From Sphingobacteriales bacterium (GTDB taxonomy: Bacteria; Bacteroidota; Bacteroidia; Chitinophagales; Chitinophagaceae), in assembly GCA_024640385.1 (NCBI GenBank), contig JAHEFC010000122.1:1-10048 (forward strand): DNA of 10,048 nt. The letters are read 5' to 3'. Numbering within the stretch: the stretch's first letter is position 1; each line of letters opens with the position of its first letter. Under the pieces are notes generated by a model, which worked only from the letters and a program-made list of their open reading frames with translations, was not told where the DNA came from and ran no database searches. Position numbers and translations under genes: made by a program. Below, piece by piece: positions 6,623-10,048 of this stretch.

Positions 6623-7837
6623 TCAGCTTACTGCTTTCTGACACACTTCCTTCATCCGTTTGGCAACAATTTTTTCCTCTCCTTCTTTCAGGCACCATGC
6701 TGTGATGCCCAGGTTATCCTTACCGCCAACCACTTCAATGGAAGGTTTGCCGTTGCGGAGTTCCAACTTCATTTGGTCTCCATCCATCTTCACAATGCTG
6801 CTGTCCCAGGTGATCCTGAGTGTAGGGGTCACATTGGCCAGCTTGGGAGTTGATACAGATGTTTTAAATCCTTTCACACTGTCAACCGCGGCTTTGATCT
6901 GGTTGATCTTTTGCTCATATTGCTTAGCCATGGCATCATGATCGATCTTAATGAATTCTTCAAGAGCCACCAGCATGCCCAGTATTTCTTCTTTATTTAC
7001 TTTCATGCCGCGGCCAATGGTTTCACCCCTTGGCGGCATGGACAGTCTTGCGCCGGCAATTATATCTTTCTTACCCATAAGGATACCCGCAGATTGCGGA
7101 CCCCTGAGTGCCTTACCGCCGGATATGACCACCATGTCAAATCCCATGTCGTTGAATCTCCAGAGGTTTGAAACCGGGGGTACATCTGCTGCAATATCTA
7201 TGGATGTTGGTATGCCGTTCTGTTTGGCAATGGCTACCCATTCTTCGTGCATGATCTTGCCGCTGTCAGCATTGGCGTGAAGAAAATGCATGGATGCCGT
7301 ATTGCTGTTGATCGCATTTTTGAGTTCTTCAACGGTTTCGATCATGATGATCTTGCAACCAGTATTGGTCAGTGCCTGGTTATAGCCTATGGCATGGGAT
7401 TTCTGGCAGATGACTTCGCTTTTCATGCCGGTGCCTTCCAGGTGTGGAAGGGACCTGATCTTTTGTGGATCTTTCCCGGTAAGGATACCTGCAAGGCCGA
7501 GGGTAAGGCCCGCAAACGCGCCACTTGTTACCACGGCAGCTTCTGCATGTGTGATGGCCGCGATGCGCTCTCCCACTTTATCCTGCAGATCGTCAAGCAT
7601 ACAGAATTGCTGTGAAGCCGCGCGGATGGCTTCCATGGTTTCCGGTCTCATCAGGGTTGCCGTCATGGCCGTATAAGTGCCGGCGGCATTGATGAATGTT
7701 CTTACACCCAGTTCTGCGAAATAATCTCTTTTAGGAGCCTGCTTAGGTGCAGCTTCTGCATTAGTGATATCGCCCAGGAATGCTGCTCCTGCTACCGGTG
7801 TTACTGTCAGTGCCTTAATTAGATCTCTGCGTTTCAA
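6623..7837 (-). CDS. Exported SelA/DgaE-like PLP-dependent enzyme
   Basis: The 404-residue protein has a fold-type I PLP domain of the selenocysteine-synthase-like class, which also includes D-glucosaminate-6-phosphate ammonia-lyase (DgaE). After the signal come FINAAGTYTAM (48-58), EAAVVTSGAFAGLTLG (99-114), the cofactor aspartate region SIDIAADVPP (212-221), and SGGKALRGPQSAGILMGKK (239-257), with K242 as the predicted Schiff-base lysine. A small C-terminal domain ends the protein. Residues 1-30 look like a twin-arginine signal: K-R-R-D-L-I-K, a hydrophobic stretch, then an AEA cleavage site. Tat export would suit an enzyme that must fold with PLP first. True SelA is excluded by the signal and by the absence of selenocysteine genes here. 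An ammonia-lyase or related elimination on an amino acid or amino-sugar acid is the best guess. It is the last gene of the operon, 30 bases after the RidA gene. Confidence 0.85.
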   Translation of the reverse strand: MKRRDLIKALTVTPVAGAAFLGDITNAEAAPKQAPKRDYFAELGVRTFINAAGTYTAMTATLMRPETMEAIRAASQQFCMLDDLQDKVGERIAAITHAEAAVVTSGAFAGLTLGLAGILTGKDPQKIRSLPHLEGTGMKSEVICQKSHAIGYNQALTNTGCKIIMIETVEELKNAINSNTASMHFLHANADSGKIMHEEWVAIAKQNGIPTSIDIAADVPPVSNLWRFNDMGFDMVVISGGKALRGPQSAGILMGKKDIIAGARLSMPPRGETIGRGMKVNKEEILGMLVALEEFIKIDHDAMAKQYEQKINQIKAAVDSVKGFKTSVSTPKLANVTPTLRITWDSSIVKMDGDQMKLELRNGKPSIEVVGGKDNLGITAWCLKEGEEKIVAKRMKEVCQKAVS

Positions 7838-7867
7838 TGTGATCAGTTTTTTGAATTAATATTATTG

Positions 7868-8350
7868 TTAGGGTTTGGTGGTATAGGCTATGCAATCCAT
7901 CTCCACTAAAGAGTTGCCCGGTACACCGCCATAGGTGGCAACTGTTGTTCTTACGGGAGGATTTTGACCAAAACGTCCCAGGAATACTTCGTTCATTCCT
8001 TTGTAATCATTGAGATCGGCCAGGTATACATTTACTTTCAACACCCTGTCCATGGATGAACCTGCGTCTTTCAGTTCTTTTTCCAGTTCTTTCAGTACAT
8101 GATCTGTATGCGCTTTGATATCTCCTTCAAAATGCGCGCCCTTTCCGGCAATGAACACCAGGCCGCCGTAGGTGGTATGACCTGAAAAAAGAGGTACTTC
8201 CTTGTCGTAAACAATATTACCTGCTTGTTTTTCTGCCGAACCATTATTTGCCGGTTCAGCCTTTGCCAACGCAGACAGGCCCGTCATTCCAATTAATGTT
8301 CCAAATAGTTTTCTGAAAGCAGATCTTCTTCCCTGGTTTTGCATGTTCAT
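7868..8350 (-). CDS. Exported RidA-family imine/enamine deaminase
   Basis: The 160-residue protein is a RidA/YjgF/UK114 domain (about 45-160) behind an N-terminal export signal. RidA enzymes hydrolyse reactive enamines and imines such as 2-aminoacrylate to keto acids and ammonia, and act as trimers. Motifs seen are GGLVFIAGKG (62-71), the helix HTDHVLKELEKELKDAG (81-97), RVLKVNVYLADLNDY (102-116), NPPVRTTV with R134 at the position of the substrate-carboxylate arginine, and LVEMDCIAY with E150. The N-terminus has R8-R9, F12 and a hydrophobic run ending in the cleavage-like AKA (29-31). This is close to, but not a perfect, Tat motif because Phe is one residue late. The usual RidA is about 130 residues and cytosolic, so the signal is the odd feature. 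The gene begins 3 bases after the lactonase-RidA stop. A second ATG two codons in is an equally possible start. Confidence 0.9.
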   Translation of the reverse strand: MNMQNQGRRSAFRKLFGTLIGMTGLSALAKAEPANNGSAEKQAGNIVYDKEVPLFSGHTTYGGLVFIAGKGAHFEGDIKAHTDHVLKELEKELKDAGSSMDRVLKVNVYLADLNDYKGMNEVFLGRFGQNPPVRTTVATYGGVPGNSLVEMDCIAYTTKP

Positions 8351-8353
8351 TTT

Positions 8354-9916
8354 TTATTTAAGTTCAACAATCATTTCAATTTCGATGGCGATATTATTGG
8401 GCAAAGCATTTGTGCCCACTGAAGTGCGTACATGCCTGCCATTATCTCCAAACACATCTACCAGCAGGTTGGAACATCCATTCATCACCTGGGGCTGCTG
8501 GGTAAATGAAGGGTCGCAGTTCACGAGCCCCATTACTTTTACAATCCTTTTGATCTTATTCAGGTCGCCAACATAAGCTTTTAATGTGGAGATCAGCGAA
8601 ATGGCAGTAAACCTGGCAGCTTCCTGGCCCTGCTCAAGGGTGAGGTCTGAACCAACCTTTCCTATCACCTGTCCGCCGCCCGGTTTGTCAGGACCGTGGC
8701 CTGAAAGAAAAAGAAGATTACCTGATTCAACCACTTTTACATAGTTCGCAATGGGGGCCGATGGCGGGATCAGCTGGATGCCCAGGGCTTTGATCCTTTC
8801 TTCCGGGTCAGTGTTTTTAACCAGCGGTCTGAAGTCTATGCAAACCGGCATCTGTACTGAAATATCCTTCTTTGTGTCTGTAAGTTTACCGGTGGATTCA
8901 TCAAATGAGAACACCTGGATCTTATTATCTTCCTGGCTGGCTACAAATACGAATTTTCCGTTTGGCGAAAAGCTGAAATTCCTGGGCTTTTTGGCTACAG
9001 GTTGGTGGGCTGTCTTCTTTAAACTGCCATCGGGCTGTACCGAGAAAATAGTAAGATCGTTATTGGTGACCCTGTTTGAACTGATCAGCCATTTGCCGCC
9101 TGGAGATAAATGAATGTCGGCACTGCCGCGGTCAGTTTTTGCACTGGTGGTATCTGCAACAACGGTTTGTATTTTTTCGAACTGATTGTCTTTTACTTTG
9201 AACACATCCACCACGCCTTTCATTTCACTGATCAGGTAAGCATTGCTGCCGGCTTTATTGAAAATAAGATGACGGGGACCATTACCCGCAGTTATGGGAA
9301 TGGCATTATACTTCTCATCCACGGTGCCATCAGCATAGATCTTGTGCTGATAGATCCTGTCTGACCCGAGGTCAGTGACATAGAGATAATTCTGATCTGG
9401 CGACAATATTACATTATGCGCATGAGGTTTTTCCTGCCTGGATTTATTTATGCTTGATCCCTTGTAAACAATATGTTGTGCGATGGGCTGAAGTTCCCAG
9501 TTCTTTGTTTTGAATACGCTTAGGCTTCCGCCGGAATAATTTGCGGTGTATACGGTTTGTGAAGACTCACGAATGGTTACAAAACAGGGAGCGTCTCCAA
9601 TGGTGGGCTGAGTGTTCATTTTCTGGTATTCTCCTTTGCTGTCGAGTTTATAGGATGTCAGCCTTGAATTCCCGGCGCCTTCCTCAGAAACGGCATACAT
9701 GATACTGCCATCCCTGGTAGTGGCGAGGTAAGAGGCATTGGGATTTTGTTTTACATAGATCTTACTGGCAGCACCTGTATTGGCATTCACTTCATAAACT
9801 TCTATACCGGGATTTCCATTTTTAGTGTATGAGCCCACTACCATCTGGTAAACAGGGTCATTCTGGAAGGGTGAGAACATCAAAGAAATAAAACTGAACA
9901 CTAAATAAAGCATCAT
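8354..9916 (-). CDS. Exported lactonase-family beta-propeller fused to a RidA-like domain
   Basis: This 520-residue protein has three parts. Residues 1-18 form a hydrophobic Sec-type signal. Residues about 22-362 are a seven-bladed propeller of the 6-phosphogluconolactonase-like lactonase family, shown by VVGSYTKNGNPGIEVYEV (26-43), NPNASYLATTRDG (58-70), PHAHNVILSPDQNYLYVTDLGSD (164-186), GNGPRHLIF (211-219), GSADIHLSPGGKWL (264-277) and SPNGKFVFVASQEDN (317-331). Residues about 371-520 are a RidA-superfamily domain of the larger YjgF_endoribonc-like type: PEERIKALGIQL, GNLLFLSGHGP, RIVKVMGLVNCDPSFTQQP, HVRTSVG (R497) and IAIEIE. The junction (about 363-371, with no long linker) shows no frame disturbance. 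It is first in a three-gene operon with another RidA protein and a PLP enzyme. Likely roles are lactone opening plus imine hydrolysis in the periplasm. Propellers of this family can also be non-enzymatic, so lactonase activity is less certain than the fold. Confidence 0.88.
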   Translation of the reverse strand: MMLYLVFSFISLMFSPFQNDPVYQMVVGSYTKNGNPGIEVYEVNANTGAASKIYVKQNPNASYLATTRDGSIMYAVSEEGAGNSRLTSYKLDSKGEYQKMNTQPTIGDAPCFVTIRESSQTVYTANYSGGSLSVFKTKNWELQPIAQHIVYKGSSINKSRQEKPHAHNVILSPDQNYLYVTDLGSDRIYQHKIYADGTVDEKYNAIPITAGNGPRHLIFNKAGSNAYLISEMKGVVDVFKVKDNQFEKIQTVVADTTSAKTDRGSADIHLSPGGKWLISSNRVTNNDLTIFSVQPDGSLKKTAHQPVAKKPRNFSFSPNGKFVFVASQEDNKIQVFSFDESTGKLTDTKKDISVQMPVCIDFRPLVKNTDPEERIKALGIQLIPPSAPIANYVKVVESGNLLFLSGHGPDKPGGGQVIGKVGSDLTLEQGQEAARFTAISLISTLKAYVGDLNKIKRIVKVMGLVNCDPSFTQQPQVMNGCSNLLVDVFGDNGRHVRTSVGTNALPNNIAIEIEMIVELK

Positions 9917-10041
9917 GTAACCATTGAATTTTCGGTGAATAAAAATTACAATTTATTTTTCAATCAGGTCAGCAGTCAGGGAATCGTTGTAATGATCAAA
10001 AAGATGTATATTTTAACCAAATCCTGATCAAAGCAAGTAAC
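9917..10041. other. Intergenic region upstream of the lactonase-RidA operon
   Basis: This 125-base AT-rich stretch should hold the operon promoter on the - strand. A near match to the -7 box (TAATTTTT, last base off) sits close to the gene, but no convincing -33 partner was found. The octamer TGATCAAA occurs twice in direct orientation (9993-10000 and 10025-10032), 32 bases apart, and its TGATCA core is palindromic, so a regulator site is possible. No ORF of note is contained. Confidence 0.4.
9987..10014 (+). promoter_or_regulatory. Possible promoter for a divergent gene at the right edge
   Basis: TTG at 9987-9989, a 17-base spacer, then TATATTTT at 10007-10014 fits the Bacteroidota pattern TTG-N17-23-TAnnTTTG with one mismatch. 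An ATG follows at 10042, 27 bases after the box. Confidence 0.3.
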
Positions 10042-10048
10042 ATGAGAA
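10042..10048 (+). CDS. Possible first codons of a divergent gene cut by the window edge
   Basis: ATG AGA A is preceded by an A-rich leader and a candidate promoter, and sits opposite the start of the lactonase-RidA operon. Only two codons are visible, so the call rests on position alone. Confidence 0.22.

Noticed and set aside
7247..7615. 122-residue + strand ORF inside the PLP-enzyme gene
   Set aside because: It is an antisense shadow of a conserved catalytic domain with no independent evidence.
6623..7837. Annotation as true selenocysteine synthase SelA
   Set aside because: The export signal, the length and the operon with RidA proteins do not fit; there is no selB, selC or selD in view. 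Only the fold class matches.

Overview
The window reads as a chromosomal segment of a Bacteroidota bacterium, most likely from or near the Chitinophagaceae. The clues are a MurF-alanine racemase fusion enzyme, an LspA with the long insertion known from this phylum, near absence of Shine-Dalgarno sequences, A-rich leaders, and several matches to the Bacteroidota -7 box TAnnTTTG. Genus is not resolvable by eye. There are no tRNAs, rRNAs, CRISPR arrays, transposases or phage genes, and no gap between genes longer than about 130 bases.

Left block (1-4280, + strand): the 3' part of murF-alr, whose start lies outside the window, then lspA, a lipoprotein of unknown function with YD-like segments, and a small 69-residue hypothetical protein. 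The first three sit close together and share a cell-envelope theme: the D-alanyl branch of peptidoglycan synthesis, lipoprotein maturation, and a lipoprotein.

Middle block (4286-6620): fumarase fumC on the - strand and a secreted CBM9-like protein on the + strand diverge from a 96-base promoter region. Both outer ends are convergent junctions, and each junction carries a long hairpin built from tandem octamers of the form AGAGAGNN. The two hairpins are related in design but not in exact sequence, and probably act as two-way terminators from one repeat family.

Right block (6623-9916, - strand): a tight three-gene operon, transcribed from high to low coordinates. It encodes an exported beta-propeller lactonase fused to a RidA-type domain, then a second exported RidA-family protein, then a PLP-dependent enzyme of the SelA/DgaE-like class with a twin-arginine-like signal. 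RidA proteins hydrolyse the enamine/imine products of PLP lyases. The operon therefore looks like a periplasmic lactone-opening, deaminating and imine-clearing pathway, perhaps for amino-sugar acids. This is the most promising undescribed system here, and the substrate is an inference. The right edge (9917-10048) is an intergenic promoter region that may also serve a divergent gene starting at about 10042.
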